Notes: generated by a model from the sequence alone, not told the origin. Shown: positions 33,770-41,845, numbered from the stretch's first letter. The stretch: DNA of 64,000 nucleotides from Terripilifer ovatus (GCA_029222685.1 JARHVB010000085.1:248001-312000), one strand, 5' to 3'. Numbers and translations: made by a program.

Positions 33770-34551
33770 GCGGCCTCAGTCGCGACCGCATCGGGCCGCG
33801 TCAGTTCGAGGAACACGTCTTCGAGCGTCGAATGGCGTTCGCCCGCAATGCTGCGCAATTCGCCCAGCGTGCCCTCGGCGATCAGCCGGCCGTGATGGAT
33901 GATGCCGATGCGGTCGGCCAGCCGTTCGGCCACTTCGAGGATATGGGTGGTGAGCACGATGGCGGCGCCCGCCCGCACCCGCTCCACCAGCAGGTCCTTC
34001 ACCTGCCGCGCCACGGCGGCGTCGAGCCCGGTCAGCGGCTCGTCGAGCATCAGCAGTTTCGGGTTGTGGATGAGCGCGCCCGCCAGCGCCACTTTCTGCT
34101 TCATGCCGCGCGAAAACCCCTCGCAGCGCTCGAAGCGCTGCTCCCACAGGCCGAGGACATGCAGCAGCTCGACGGCGCGCTCCTGAGCCACCTCGGGCGG
34201 CACGCCCCAGAGGCCGGCGACGAATTCGAGATATTCGAGCGGATCGAGCTTGTCGTAGAGCATCGGCTCGTCGGGCAGCCAGGCGGTGATGCGCTTGGCC
34301 TCGATCGGCTGCCGCCTCGCATCGACGCCGAAGATCCCGATCTCGCCGCTGTCGGCCGGCAGCAGGCCGGCTACCATCCGCAGCGTCGTCGTTTTGCCGG
34401 CCCCGTTGGGGCCGAGCAGGGCATAGAATTCCCCCGCCTGCACCGTGAGGTCGAGCCGGTCGACCGCCGGCTTGCCGAAACTCTTGCTCAACCCGCTGAG
34501 CCGCAGCGCCGGCTGGGCGGCCGCGTCTCGTCCTGAACCATAGTCTGACAT
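33766..34551 (-). CDS. ABC transporter ATP-binding protein (ABC-2 exporter)
   Basis: A 261-residue ATPase. Walker A GPNGAGKT is at 47-54, the Q-loop lies in TAWLPDEPMLYDKL (with P-D in place of the usual Q), the signature is FSRGMKQK, and Walker B is LLMLDEPLTGLD followed by a His switch in TTHILEVAE. AGGAC precedes ATG 34551. It powers the permease encoded next. This pair is a two-gene exporter of the drug, polysaccharide or Na+-efflux type. No regulator is adjacent. Confidence 0.92.
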   Translation of the reverse strand: MSDYGSGRDAAAQPALRLSGLSKSFGKPAVDRLDLTVQAGEFYALLGPNGAGKTTTLRMVAGLLPADSGEIGIFGVDARRQPIEAKRITAWLPDEPMLYDKLDPLEYLEFVAGLWGVPPEVAQERAVELLHVLGLWEQRFERCEGFSRGMKQKVALAGALIHNPKLLMLDEPLTGLDAAVARQVKDLLVERVRAGAAIVLTTHILEVAERLADRIGIIHHGRLIAEGTLGELRSIAGERHSTLEDVFLELTRPDAVATEAA

Positions 34552-34761
34552 GAAATGTCCTGTGGCCGGCTGCCCCGGCCGTGTTTGCGCTGGGCGCAGT
34601 ATCAAGCATGACCGCTTGCCCGGCGGTTAATTCGACCGCCGAAATAGGCCCAAACCCAAAGCTAGCGCCGGATTTCGGCGCCGATGCGGCGCCAGGCCCC
34701 CGTCGTGGCGGTTTCATCCCCAGTTCTGCGCCGGAACCCCGCCAAACCCGTCCGCAACCGA

Positions 34762-34791
34762 TTGACAACCCGCCGTCCCGCCCCGTAAGAG
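34762..34791 (+). promoter_or_regulatory. Sigma-70-type promoter of tRNA-Leu
   Basis: TTGACA at 34762-34767 and TAAGAG at 34786-34791 are 18 bases apart and end 10 bases before the mature tRNA 5' end. The spacing fits a direct tRNA promoter. Confidence 0.65.
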
Positions 34792-34801
34792 ACGCCCCAA
34801 T

Positions 34802-34886
34802 GCCCAGGTGGTGGAATTGGTAGACACGCAGGTTTCAGGTACCTGTGCTGCAAGGCGTGAAGGTTCGAGTCCTTTTCTGGGCACCA
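34802..34886 (+). tRNA. tRNA-Leu (anticodon CAG)
   Basis: 85 bases with CCA encoded. The acceptor GCCCAGG pairs with TCTGGGC (one G-U). The anticodon arm CAGGT-TTCAGGT-ACCTG gives anticodon CAG, reading CUG. The long variable arm GCTGCAAGGC and the T arm AAGGTTCGAGTCCTTT identify a class II leucine tRNA. The 3' end of this gene is a common integration site for islands. No matching direct repeat of the 3' end was seen downstream in this window. Confidence 0.97.
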
Positions 34887-35000
34887 TCCACAGACAACTT
34901 GTTGAGATAGGATCAGATTCTCGATCGCCGGCCGGTGCGCAAAACCGGTAGGCAAGGCGATCGGAATACGAATCTTGTCGTTCTGACCGGGCCTCGGTTT

Positions 35001-35081
35001 GTCATTCCCGCCAAGCGAAGCGCAGAGCGGGAATCCAGAAGACCCTGGCATTCCGGATTCCGCTCGGACGTCGGGAATGAC
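35001..35081. repeat. Dispersed palindromic repeat, copy 2
   Basis: Starts GTCATTCCCGCCAAGCGAAG and ends GACGTCGGGAATGAC. It lies in the 345-base spacer between tRNA-Leu and the next gene. The rest of that spacer is AT-richer, with no convincing ORF. Confidence 0.75.
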
Positions 35082-35231
35082 AGCGTTGCTTTCAGTCAGA
35101 CTCTGAGGCGCCGGGTTCCCCGCGTCGAACCAAAACTCTTGTTGCGATTGATTATTGTCAGCCCCATCATGCACCTGATGGTCGCGCATCCGCAATGACG
35201 CGGCGGGCCATTCGCTCTCGAGGAGATGGCC

Positions 35232-36314
35232 ATGCCGCTTTCAGCCTCTCAAAACCCCTACATTGCAACGGTCGGCCACCCGCCGTTGAAGGTGAGATGG
35301 ACCGAGACATACGACAACCTGGAGATATGGGAGAAGCACAGCAAGCAAAGTCCGGGCGGCTTCATCCGCCGCAATCTGACCCAAACCGAATTGATGGCAC
35401 ACGAGATCATCGTCGATATCAACAAGGGCGAAGTCGTCACGATCGTTCTTTACGACGGCGACGAAACCCATCCCGACCCCAACGACAATCTGGAAGATCC
35501 CCCGCCCAAATCGCTGCTCACAGTCTTCGGGATCGTGGATGAATATCGCGAGATGATCAGTCTGCCCGATGGTATCGCAAAGGGCGGCACCTACATTGCG
35601 TCCTCGATTGTCACGAGCGAAAATTGCTTCGTATTGATGCAAGTCGGCGAGAGCGAGCCGCAGGTTCTCCAGACCTCTCCTTCCACCGGCGTCGAACTCA
35701 AATGGTTCGATGCGCCGGACGCACAGTCGTGGGTCGACAGCGGAACGTCTCATTCCTGCGAATGCACGCCGCTTTGGCCGGGGCATCTTTACGCCGTCAC
35801 GATCATCGCGGTCGCGGATGACGGCTTTTGGGATTGCAAGTTTGACGCTGTCCAGACGAAAAACAGGCAGGTCGATATCAACATCGAGCGCTTGTTCGTG
35901 GATAACGACGGCGACGCAAACAATGCCGGCGAGGCCCAGTTCTGGGTTTCCGTGAAGGAGGGCGGATGGTCTCTGCCCATCACGGTTCTGAACCTGTGGT
36001 CTATCGGGAACGACGATTATTCCGTGTACGACGGCGAGAGCATTGAACTTGGCTGGCGGACGACGGTCGGCCCCCAGCGCATCGACAAGACGAACGAGAT
36101 CGTCGCCGTCCATACCAACGGCATGGAGTACGACGGGATTTTCGGAACCGACGATGCCTCCGATCAGGATGGCGGGCAACGTCTCGACTTTCCAACCGGC
36201 AGCGCGAATGAGGAACACACTGAAGACTCTGTCTATCTGGTCGCAAGCCCGATAGACGCAGCCTTCGCATTCACCGTTCTGTATAACTGGACCGTGACAT
36301 ACGTTGATCCTTAG
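35232..36314 (+). CDS. Orphan hypothetical protein, acidic, beta-rich
   Basis: About 360 residues. AGGAG at 35221-35225 fits ATG 35232 (spacing six) better than ATG 35226. There is no signal peptide and no membrane helix. The protein is strongly acidic, with Asp-rich turns GDETHPDPND, DNDGDANNAGEA and GTDDASDQDGG that resemble calcium-binding or carbohydrate-binding loops. Alternating hydrophobic patterns suggest beta-sandwich domains. Two Cys lie close together (SCECTPLW). I do not recognise the family. It lies directly downstream of tRNA-Leu between two palindromic repeats, with base use less GC-rich than its neighbours, so recent acquisition is plausible. Confidence 0.75.
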   Translation: MPLSASQNPYIATVGHPPLKVRWTETYDNLEIWEKHSKQSPGGFIRRNLTQTELMAHEIIVDINKGEVVTIVLYDGDETHPDPNDNLEDPPPKSLLTVFGIVDEYREMISLPDGIAKGGTYIASSIVTSENCFVLMQVGESEPQVLQTSPSTGVELKWFDAPDAQSWVDSGTSHSCECTPLWPGHLYAVTIIAVADDGFWDCKFDAVQTKNRQVDINIERLFVDNDGDANNAGEAQFWVSVKEGGWSLPITVLNLWSIGNDDYSVYDGESIELGWRTTVGPQRIDKTNEIVAVHTNGMEYDGIFGTDDASDQDGGQRLDFPTGSANEEHTEDSVYLVASPIDAAFAFTVLYNWTVTYVDP

Positions 36315-36336
36315 AGCCTGATTGAAAAGCAACGCT

Positions 36337-36491
36337 GTCATTCCCGACGTCCGCGAAGCCTGCCTGCGCGGAGCCAAGCGGAGCTTGTCTCCGCTTCGGC
36401 GAAGGCAGGCGGGCGAGCGGGAATCCAGAAGGCCGAGGTCTCTCCTGCTGCCTCTGGATTCCCGCTCTGCGCTTCGCTCGGCGGGAATGAC
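36337..36491. repeat. Dispersed palindromic repeat, copy 3 (with internal hairpin)
   Basis: GTCATTCCCGACGTCCGCGA at the left and GCGGGAATGAC at the right are inverted ends. Inside, GCCTGCCTGCGCGGA and TCGGCGAAGGCAGGCGGGC form a second hairpin, making this the longest copy. It fills the gap between the orphan gene and the convergent secreted protein and may act as a terminator for both. Confidence 0.78.
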
Positions 36492-36532
36492 ACACCAAGC
36501 TCGAGTCAAAACAGGTAAACCCGGCCGCCACC

Positions 36533-37204
36533 TCAATTCGTCGTAGCCTTGCCGCCGCGCATGGAGACGAGCTTTTCCTCACGAAGCTGTAGAATGAACC
36601 ATGCGGTCTCATCGAAGCCGCCTGCGACCTTTCCCTGGTGAGAATACACCGTCCGGGCTGCGTCCGACTTCGACGGCGGCCCCAGCGCCTTGACGACCTC
36701 CGAACGCGACAGGCCCAAATGCAGCTTGCCGTCGAAGACGAGGGGTGCGAACTTTTTCGGCAGGACGGCGCAATCGGCCGAGGTCCCGGTGTCTTTGTCG
36801 GTAAGCTCTGCAACGATCTCCGTGACGCGATGGTCCGCGCCGCCCATCTCGCCGCTGGTGACCCATAGTCGATTCTGCCCGCGCCTGTAACACAGCCAAT
36901 GGAGGCTGCCTGCCGCGTCGCCCTGGTGCTGGACGGACCCTGCGCCCACGGCCTTGCGGACCGCGCCGAGCGGCGTCTCCTCGAAGCGGCCGGCGAAGGC
37001 GCCCAGGGAAAAGCGGGTCGCCAGTCTCTTCGCGACCGTCGGCGGCGCACCCTCAAGCGCATGTTCCTCAAATGGCGGCGGCGGTGTCTGCGCGAAGCAG
37101 GTGTTTGCGGGGATCGCGAACAGGAGAAGCAGCAGGAGGAGGGTCTTTCGGCCACCCACTCCGGGCGTCAGGAGTGCTGGCGTCAGTTTCCGGATTTCGG
37201 ACAT
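36533..37204 (-). CDS. Secreted protein with SmpA/OmlA-like C-terminal domain
   Basis: 223 residues. A long hydrophobic stretch, TLLLLLLLFAIPANTCFAQ, at about residues 20-39 is a signal peptide with cleavage after CFA; no lipobox is convincing. The mature part has two Cys (WLCYR, ADCAVLP) that could form a disulfide. LHLGLSRSEVVKALGPPSKSD near residue 165 resembles the repeated SmpA/OmlA (BamE-like) segment. It is probably periplasmic; function unknown. It has no operon partner. Confidence 0.72.
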   Translation of the reverse strand: MSEIRKLTPALLTPGVGGRKTLLLLLLLFAIPANTCFAQTPPPPFEEHALEGAPPTVAKRLATRFSLGAFAGRFEETPLGAVRKAVGAGSVQHQGDAAGSLHWLCYRRGQNRLWVTSGEMGGADHRVTEIVAELTDKDTGTSADCAVLPKKFAPLVFDGKLHLGLSRSEVVKALGPPSKSDAARTVYSHQGKVAGGFDETAWFILQLREEKLVSMRGGKATTN

Positions 37205-37362
37205 GTCGGTCTATCTCATCGCGATCAAGAAAGGCACAACATATCGTCGCTGATCATAGCTGACGTGCGGAGGAACACGCACCTGTAGTTCCGTCGAAAG
37301 CACGACATGGTCGTGTCTGGCGTCGGGAGAAGCTCTGCTAAAGGGCATCGAGCGCCCAGGCA

Positions 37363-37581
37363 TCAAAGCTTAGGATTCATTCCGTGAAGCCAGCCAGCCA
37401 TCACCTCAAGGCGCGAAGCGATCCCTTCCCCAATTGCAGCGGATGGCCCATCTTCCGAACCAGACCGCACGTCGTTTGCCGCTGAGGTCATCACAGAAGA
37501 TCCCTCGCTTTTCGACAGCAGCCCCTTTTCGATCAAAAGCGCACAGAGGCGATAGGTTGCGAACGCGTTGGCTCCAAACAT
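37363..37581 (-). CDS. Small hypothetical protein
   Basis: 72 residues from ATG 37581, with AAGGAAA eight bases upstream; an in-frame start at 37614 would add 11 residues. The composition is balanced, with helical segments around YRLCALLIEKGLLSK and ASRLEVMAGWLHG. No signal peptide. The family is not recognised. It may be a small helical protein of the island region; the evidence is only reading frame and ribosome site. Confidence 0.35.
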   Translation of the reverse strand: MFGANAFATYRLCALLIEKGLLSKSEGSSVMTSAANDVRSGSEDGPSAAIGEGIASRLEVMAGWLHGMNPKL

Positions 37582-37779
37582 GATCGTTTCCTTGGAATCC
37601 CATCCGCCAGACACGCTATATCTCCAATTTTGGATTCCGATTCATTCATAGAAGTCATTGCGACGCAGCTATCCTTTCCGATCCGTCGCTTAAAAGACGG
37701 CAGAACGCTTCACTACGTAGCAATGTCATGGATGTTGCTACCAGCCAGATGCAAGGCTGGCTGGTTTCAGAAATTTGCC

Positions 37780-38310
37780 TTAGACGGCGAGGGCGGTACG
37801 CTGCTGTGTTTCTTCCCATCGACCATCGTGAGAAGCAAAATGCAATACGTCAGACGACGGGCTGTCAGTTTCAACGATTTTCTCTACCATCTTATGCAAG
37901 GAGGCCAATGCCTCTCCGCCCTCGGGCTGCGCCACTGGAGATGCCAAAAATAGGAACCTCAAAGCTAGGTCAGCCGGACCCGGAATTTTGCACTTCTTCT
38001 TTTCCCATCGCGCCACGGTTTGATCATCAACCCTCAGTAGGGACGCAAGCTCGGCTTGCGTCTTGTCCATCTGGCTGCGGATAAACCGAATTTCGGTCGG
38101 AGAAAATGTCTTGCGGTTGGCCACCAAATTCAGGCCAATGGCTTTCCAGAGGCCATCAACGTCATGGACGCTGACAAACTCTTCGCCATCTACCTCTTCT
38201 ATCTCAAAGCCATCAAGGAGGTAGATGTTGTCCAGACCGCACTCCGTATAGTGATACAGCTTTGACGCTTTCGCGTCGCCACCGCGTGTGAAGAGTTCTG
38301 GTTCGCTCAT
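37780..38310 (-). CDS. MqsA-type antitoxin / XRE-family regulator
   Basis: 176 residues. The N-terminal part HYTECGLDNIYLLDGFEIEE is typical of a group of HTH proteins paired with DUF4258 toxins. The HTH lies at about 72-105 (PTEIRFIRSQMDKTQAELAS, then DDQTVARWEKKK). A C-terminal helical tail follows. ATG 38310 overlaps the toxin stop (ATGA), so the toxin is translated first and the antitoxin is coupled to it. It should bind the toxin and repress the promoter at 38668-38709. The order toxin-antitoxin is the mqsRA/higBA order. Confidence 0.82.
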   Translation of the reverse strand: MSEPELFTRGGDAKASKLYHYTECGLDNIYLLDGFEIEEVDGEEFVSVHDVDGLWKAIGLNLVANRKTFSPTEIRFIRSQMDKTQAELASLLRVDDQTVARWEKKKCKIPGPADLALRFLFLASPVAQPEGGEALASLHKMVEKIVETDSPSSDVLHFASHDGRWEETQQRTALAV

Positions 38311-38663
38311 CGTACATCTTCCCATTCTACAGTTTTGACGAAAAGCCACTGTTCCCTAACGACTATCGTCACTACGCCGACTTCCCTCTGTCCTTTCACT
38401 TGCTTGCACATTTTTGCCTTCCATTCGCCAGGGTACTTTCCCGGCTCGATGTCCCCCTTCAACATCCCCGTTCTAAGGACGTCGAACATCATTCGGTCGG
38501 TAATGTCGCGCCATTCCATTTGCGAGACGGCGTGTGCCTCGTGAGACCGCGCTCGCCATCGGACCCTGGATGAGTCTTTGGCGATTGCCCTGATCATGGC
38601 TTCCAGCTTCGACGGCGTCGGCCTGAAAGCTGTGATATTGGACTTGGGGGTTCCATTCGGCAT
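38307..38663 (-). CDS. DUF4258-type toxin
   Basis: 118 residues from ATG 38663. SHEAHAVSQMEWRDITDRMMFDVLRTG at about 40-66 matches the 'HAxxRMxxR.IT..DV...L..G' pattern of DUF4258, and VGVVTIVVREQWLFVKTVEWE provides the closing strands. The family is related to RelE/MqsR-fold ribonucleases, from general knowledge. ATG 38675 in frame lies inside the -10 box and so cannot be the start of a transcript from this promoter. Translation probably starts at 38663 with almost no leader. Confidence 0.78.
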   Translation of the reverse strand: MPNGTPKSNITAFRPTPSKLEAMIRAIAKDSSRVRWRARSHEAHAVSQMEWRDITDRMMFDVLRTGMLKGDIEPGKYPGEWKAKMCKQVKGQREVGVVTIVVREQWLFVKTVEWEDVR

Positions 38664-38667
38664 AACA

Positions 38668-38709
38668 CCTATCATAATGATTGGTTCCGCTACCTGTCAA
38701 TATGATAGG
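38668..38709 (-). promoter_or_regulatory. Promoter and operator of the toxin-antitoxin pair
   Basis: On the minus strand TTGACA (38700-38695) and TATGAT (38676-38671) are 18 bases apart, a near-consensus sigma-70 promoter. Inverted arms CCTATCAT (38668-38675) and ATGATAGG (38702-38709) flank it, one covering the -10 box and one just upstream of -35. Binding of the antitoxin to both arms would occlude or loop the promoter. The predicted start of transcription falls at or within a few bases of ATG 38663. Confidence 0.75.
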
Positions 38710-39119
38710 CGGGTTAACAGCGGATTAATGGCCGAGCCGCGGATTCGGTCGGCGAGCTTTGGAGAAACTCTGTGTGGGCGCGCTGAACCGAGTGGTGCGA
38801 TCAAAATGGTCCATGCCTCGCCACCCACCAAGGGTAACCGTCCTCTTGCCGGGACCTCGGCAGCCTTATCGTTGCTTCCGAAGCGCTGTCCGTTCGCGCT
38901 ACGCATTCCACAAGTCATAGGCCGCAAGAATTTCATGAACGCGAGCGTGAAGGGGCGGACTGTCTGGCAGTGCATGGTCGGGTCCCCGGTGCGAGCGAAC
39001 GCTAGAGGACCGGCATTGACTGCCCCCATAGGCCGGTAGTCGCGGGTTGCTCGGGCAATAAGATCGCCATCGTCAGTTGTAACGAAGGGCAGGGCAAAAA
39101 ATTGGGTTAAGTTCGCCAT
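38697..39119 (-). pseudogene. Possible decayed small conserved protein
   Basis: The reading frame begins MANLTQFFALPFVTTDDGDL and contains GPLAFARTGDP. These two blocks resemble a family of small Rhizobiales proteins I know only as hypothetical. In that family a longer middle section and a different C-terminus are expected; here the middle is short and the last 90 residues look like random translation. The frame runs into the toxin-antitoxin promoter at its 3' end. I read it as a remnant rather than a working gene, but an intact unusual protein is not excluded. Confidence 0.35.
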
Positions 39120-39277
39120 AACTACCGCTCTGTCCTCGGTCCCGCCGCAGGAAAGAACCTAGAATTGTACAGAGCGACTCGTCAAGAACAAAACAAGAAC
39201 ATTCGATATGCACGCTTCCTGGCCGGGATCGATCTGGCCATCCGATGCGGAGACCAAGTGATGCCTTCAAATTCAAA

Positions 39278-39302
39278 GTGCGGCCAACATTGTTGGCCGC
39301 AC
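39278..39302 (-). terminator. Intrinsic terminator of the YjzC-like gene
   Basis: GTGCGGCCAAC (39278-39288) and GTTGGCCGCAC (39292-39302) form an 11-pair stem with loop ATT. On the minus strand it is followed by TTTGAATTTG, and on the plus strand by CTGCTTTTGTT. It lies 25 bases after the stop of the minus-strand gene ending at 39327. Confidence 0.78.
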
Positions 39303-39326
39303 CTGCTTTTGTTCTTTGCTGGAATG

Positions 39327-39521
39327 CTATTTCTTGGTCCGGCCAGCACCATTATGCGCGGGACGGACAGGCACATAGCTCTCGCCTGGCCTCCGCGTCG
39401 GCGGTAAGGGCTCGCCCCTCACTACCGTCCGCTCGGCACCCGTACGGCCGCCACGCGGTCCCAAGATTTCATATTCACCAGAGATTGGGGCGTTCTGGCC
39501 CGGCTTCAGAGTTTTACTCAT
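39327..39521 (-). CDS. YjzC-like small protein
   Basis: 64 residues from ATG 39521. KPGQNAPISGEYEILGPRGGRT at the N-terminus matches the 'GQ.AP..G.Y...G..G' pattern of YjzC-type peptides, and a Pro/Arg-rich tail (RRPGESYVPVRPAHN) follows. The family is uncharacterised. It has its own terminator at 39278-39302. A palindrome identical in half-site to the toxin-antitoxin operator lies 183 bases upstream, at 39704-39722. Confidence 0.7.
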   Translation of the reverse strand: MSKTLKPGQNAPISGEYEILGPRGGRTGAERTVVRGEPLPPTRRPGESYVPVRPAHNGAGRTKK

Positions 39522-39643
39522 AGTTTGCAGTCCAAGGCGGCTTGTAGAGGGGACCTTCCTTGGATTATCCTTCGAGTTGTAAAGCATGAAGGACACGAGA
39601 AATTTCGGAGGCTGCCGCCTTGGCACTTCGAAGCTCCTCGCGG

Positions 39644-39675
39644 AAGGCAGCGGACGCTAATCCGCTGCCTTTTTT
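39644..39675 (+). terminator. Strong plus-strand intrinsic terminator without an obvious gene
   Basis: AGGCAGCGGA (39645-39654) pairs perfectly with TCCGCTGCCT (39661-39670) around CGCTAA and is followed by TTTTT. This is a textbook terminator for the plus strand. No credible plus-strand protein gene lies upstream within a kilobase, so it may end an unrecognised small RNA. Confidence 0.75.
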
Positions 39676-39703
39676 GTACCGGAGGTACTACAAGAGTCAA
39701 TAT

Positions 39704-39722
39704 ACCTATCATTTTGATAGGT
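39704..39722. promoter_or_regulatory. Palindrome sharing the toxin-antitoxin half-site
   Basis: ACCTATCA-TTT-TGATAGGT is a perfect inverted repeat with eight-base arms. Its arm matches CCTATCAT/ATGATAGG around the toxin-antitoxin promoter a kilobase away. It lies in a 464-base, notably AT-rich gene-free stretch (39522-39985) between the YjzC-like gene and the amine oxidase. Apart from this site and the terminator at 39644 I see nothing else supportable there. Confidence 0.65.
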
Positions 39723-39985
39723 AAATCTAACGGTGCTAAATTTCGTGATTAATGATAACTATCTGTTATTAATGAATTAACTAGCTAAAATACGATAAGT
39801 AGCTCCAGATTGATCGGTGCGAGACTAATTGTATTGTTTAAGCTTTGCGGGCGATTCAGGTGGCTGTTCACCGGTTTCCGCTCGGCCGATTCTCCGGCAG
39901 AATAAAGGCCAGGATCGTCGATTGATTGCACCAGGCTCCGCGCCTCCTGACGGCCGAATAGCGCATGAAAAACACACTCTGCCAC

Positions 39986-41299
39986 CTACATCCGCGCCGC
40001 TTCCCTCGCCGCCTCACGGCCCGCCAGCCACGCGCCCCCCGCCGTCATAGCGCCGCCGAAACCCTCGCCGCCCGTCGCCTCGCCGGCGAAGAACAGCTTT
40101 TCGGCGATGGGCTGCGTCAGCTTCGCCCGTGCGTCGGCATGGCCAGGCAGGGCGTGCGAATAGCAGCCCATCGACCAGGGATCGGCCGCCCAGCCGTGCA
40201 GCACGCCGCGCGCGAAGGCCTGGCGGGCGTCCGGTCCGACCATCCGCGCGAAGTCTTCGAGCACGATGTTGACGGCCTCGGCCTCGCCGCGGCGGATGAT
40301 GTCGCGCGCGTGATCGCCGCCGAAATAGGCGATGACGATGTCGCGGTCGTAGGACCAGCATTCGAAATCGAAGGAGGCGCGCGGCCCGAGCCGGTCCCAC
40401 AGATCCGTGCCCGGCGCGAGGCCGAACCGCGCGCCGTTGAATTTTAGTCCGACCTTGGTGAGCGCGCCCATGCCGAGCCCGTCGAGACCCGCCTGCGTCT
40501 CCGCCGGCAGCGCCGGGGTGAAGCGGATGCTTCCGCCCTTGAGGACGCCGACCGGAACGGTGACGATGGCGGCCCTGGCGCGCAGCGTTCCGGCTGCGGT
40601 CGTCAGCGCGACGCCCGCGCCGCTCGTGTCGATCGCGCTGACGGGCGTGTTCAGCCGCACGTCGATGCCGCCGCCATAGCGCGTGACGAGGTCGCCGTAG
40701 CCGCTCGGAACGACGAGATCGTCGCCGGACCAGAGCCGCGCATAATCGAGCGCCGAAATGTTCTCCGGCTCGTCGCCGAGCGCCATGCGGGCGATCGCGG
40801 TTCCGCCGCCCTGGCCATCGGGCAGCACAGAAAGCCTTTCGGCGATGGACACATCCGGCACCGGCGCGACATCCGTATCCAGAAGTTGCGAGACGGCGCG
40901 AAAGCCGGCGCGGCCGCCGCGTCCGGCCGAGGGCGCGCCATTGTCGTAGAACCGCGAGGGCGCGGTGATGGTCTCGCTGTCGACGGCGGCGACGCCGAGT
41001 GTCCGGGCGATGTCGCGCCACGGATTGCGCTCCGCCCAATGGATGTAGACGGCGCCGGCATCGAAGGGCGCGCCGAGGCTCGTGTCGGTGAAGCAGCGCC
41101 CGCCGATGCGGCCGCGCGCCTCAAGCAGGATGAAGCTCCTGTTCAGCGCCCGCAGTTCATGCGCCGCCGCAAGGCCGGCCGCGCCGGCGCCCACAATGGC
41201 GACATCGCAGTCGAACACGCCGCTTTGCGCCCGCAGAGCGCGCGGCAGCGCCAGGGGCGCTGCGGCGGCGAGAAGGGCGCGGCGGGAGACGTGGGGCAT
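39986..41299 (-). CDS. Flavin-containing amine oxidase family protein, Tat-exported
   Basis: About 437 residues from ATG 41299. The N-terminus SRRALLAAAAPLALPRALRA is a twin-arginine signal, so the enzyme is periplasmic. CDVAIVGAGAAGLAAAHELRA is the FAD dinucleotide motif, LLEARGRIGGRCFTD the second conserved FAD segment, and FFAGEATGGEGFGGAMTAGG the C-terminal flavin-binding motif. It should oxidise a primary or polyamine. AIV-rich central segments form the substrate domain. It has no operon partner. The in-frame extension to 41365 is not needed. Confidence 0.87.
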   Translation of the reverse strand: MPHVSRRALLAAAAPLALPRALRAQSGVFDCDVAIVGAGAAGLAAAHELRALNRSFILLEARGRIGGRCFTDTSLGAPFDAGAVYIHWAERNPWRDIARTLGVAAVDSETITAPSRFYDNGAPSAGRGGRAGFRAVSQLLDTDVAPVPDVSIAERLSVLPDGQGGGTAIARMALGDEPENISALDYARLWSGDDLVVPSGYGDLVTRYGGGIDVRLNTPVSAIDTSGAGVALTTAAGTLRARAAIVTVPVGVLKGGSIRFTPALPAETQAGLDGLGMGALTKVGLKFNGARFGLAPGTDLWDRLGPRASFDFECWSYDRDIVIAYFGGDHARDIIRRGEAEAVNIVLEDFARMVGPDARQAFARGVLHGWAADPWSMGCYSHALPGHADARAKLTQPIAEKLFFAGEATGGEGFGGAMTAGGAWLAGREAAREAARM

Positions 41300-41500
41300 G
41301 CGCACGTGTTTGCTGTTCTCTCTGTTTGCCGCAACAAAGTAATCGGCGTGTCGAGTGTATCTCAAATCGGCTCAGCGAGCCGATAGACATCGCTCCCAAA
41401 ACGAAAAAACCGAGGCCCGGATTGCTGGCAGCCGATGCGCTGATTTGTCAGGTCTGGATCCCGCTCGTCTGCGGCACATCGAGGACGACAGGGCCGCAAT

Positions 41501-41612
41501 GTCATTCCCGACGCGCGAAGCGCGAGCGGGAAACCAGGGGCAACGTGACGGCCCAAGGTCATCCCCTTGACTCGTGGATTCCAGGTTCCGCCTTCGGCGG
41601 CCCTGGAATGAC
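41501..41612. repeat. Dispersed palindromic repeat, copy 4
   Basis: GTCATTCCCGACGCGCGAAG at the left and CCCTGGAATGAC at the right. A half-copy (GTCTGGATCCCGCTCG) lies just before it at about 41452. These fill part of the 546-base gap 41300-41845. The remainder shows no ORF with a ribosome site. Confidence 0.75.
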
Positions 41613-41845
41613 AGCCGCTGTTTTTCGGTCAGTCTCTCTGTCTCTCGACAATAGTCGGATCACGAAGAGCGGAAAAGATTACGGTCGTGCTCGCGGAACG
41701 TCAGCGCCTGGCTTGGTGGAGGCCTTATTGAGACAGCGCACTTTTGCCTTGGTGGTTTCCCGACGGAAAGCTAGAAAACTCAAACTGCGCCTTGAATGAA
41801 GCGCAGTCCTGATAGCTGCTATCCAAAACCGGAAGGGCCAAATCA

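Noticed and set aside
34802..34886. tRNA 3' end as a proven att site
   Set aside because: No second copy of the 3' end was found downstream and no integrase is present; an island is suggested only by gene content.
37630..37953. 107-codon plus-strand ORF before the antitoxin gene
   Set aside because: It overlaps the 3' end of the convincing antitoxin gene, has no ribosome site and no recognisable pattern.
39785..39985. 66-codon minus-strand ORF next to the amine oxidase
   Set aside because: It lies in AT-rich spacer, abuts the oxidase stop, and has no ribosome site or recognisable sequence pattern.
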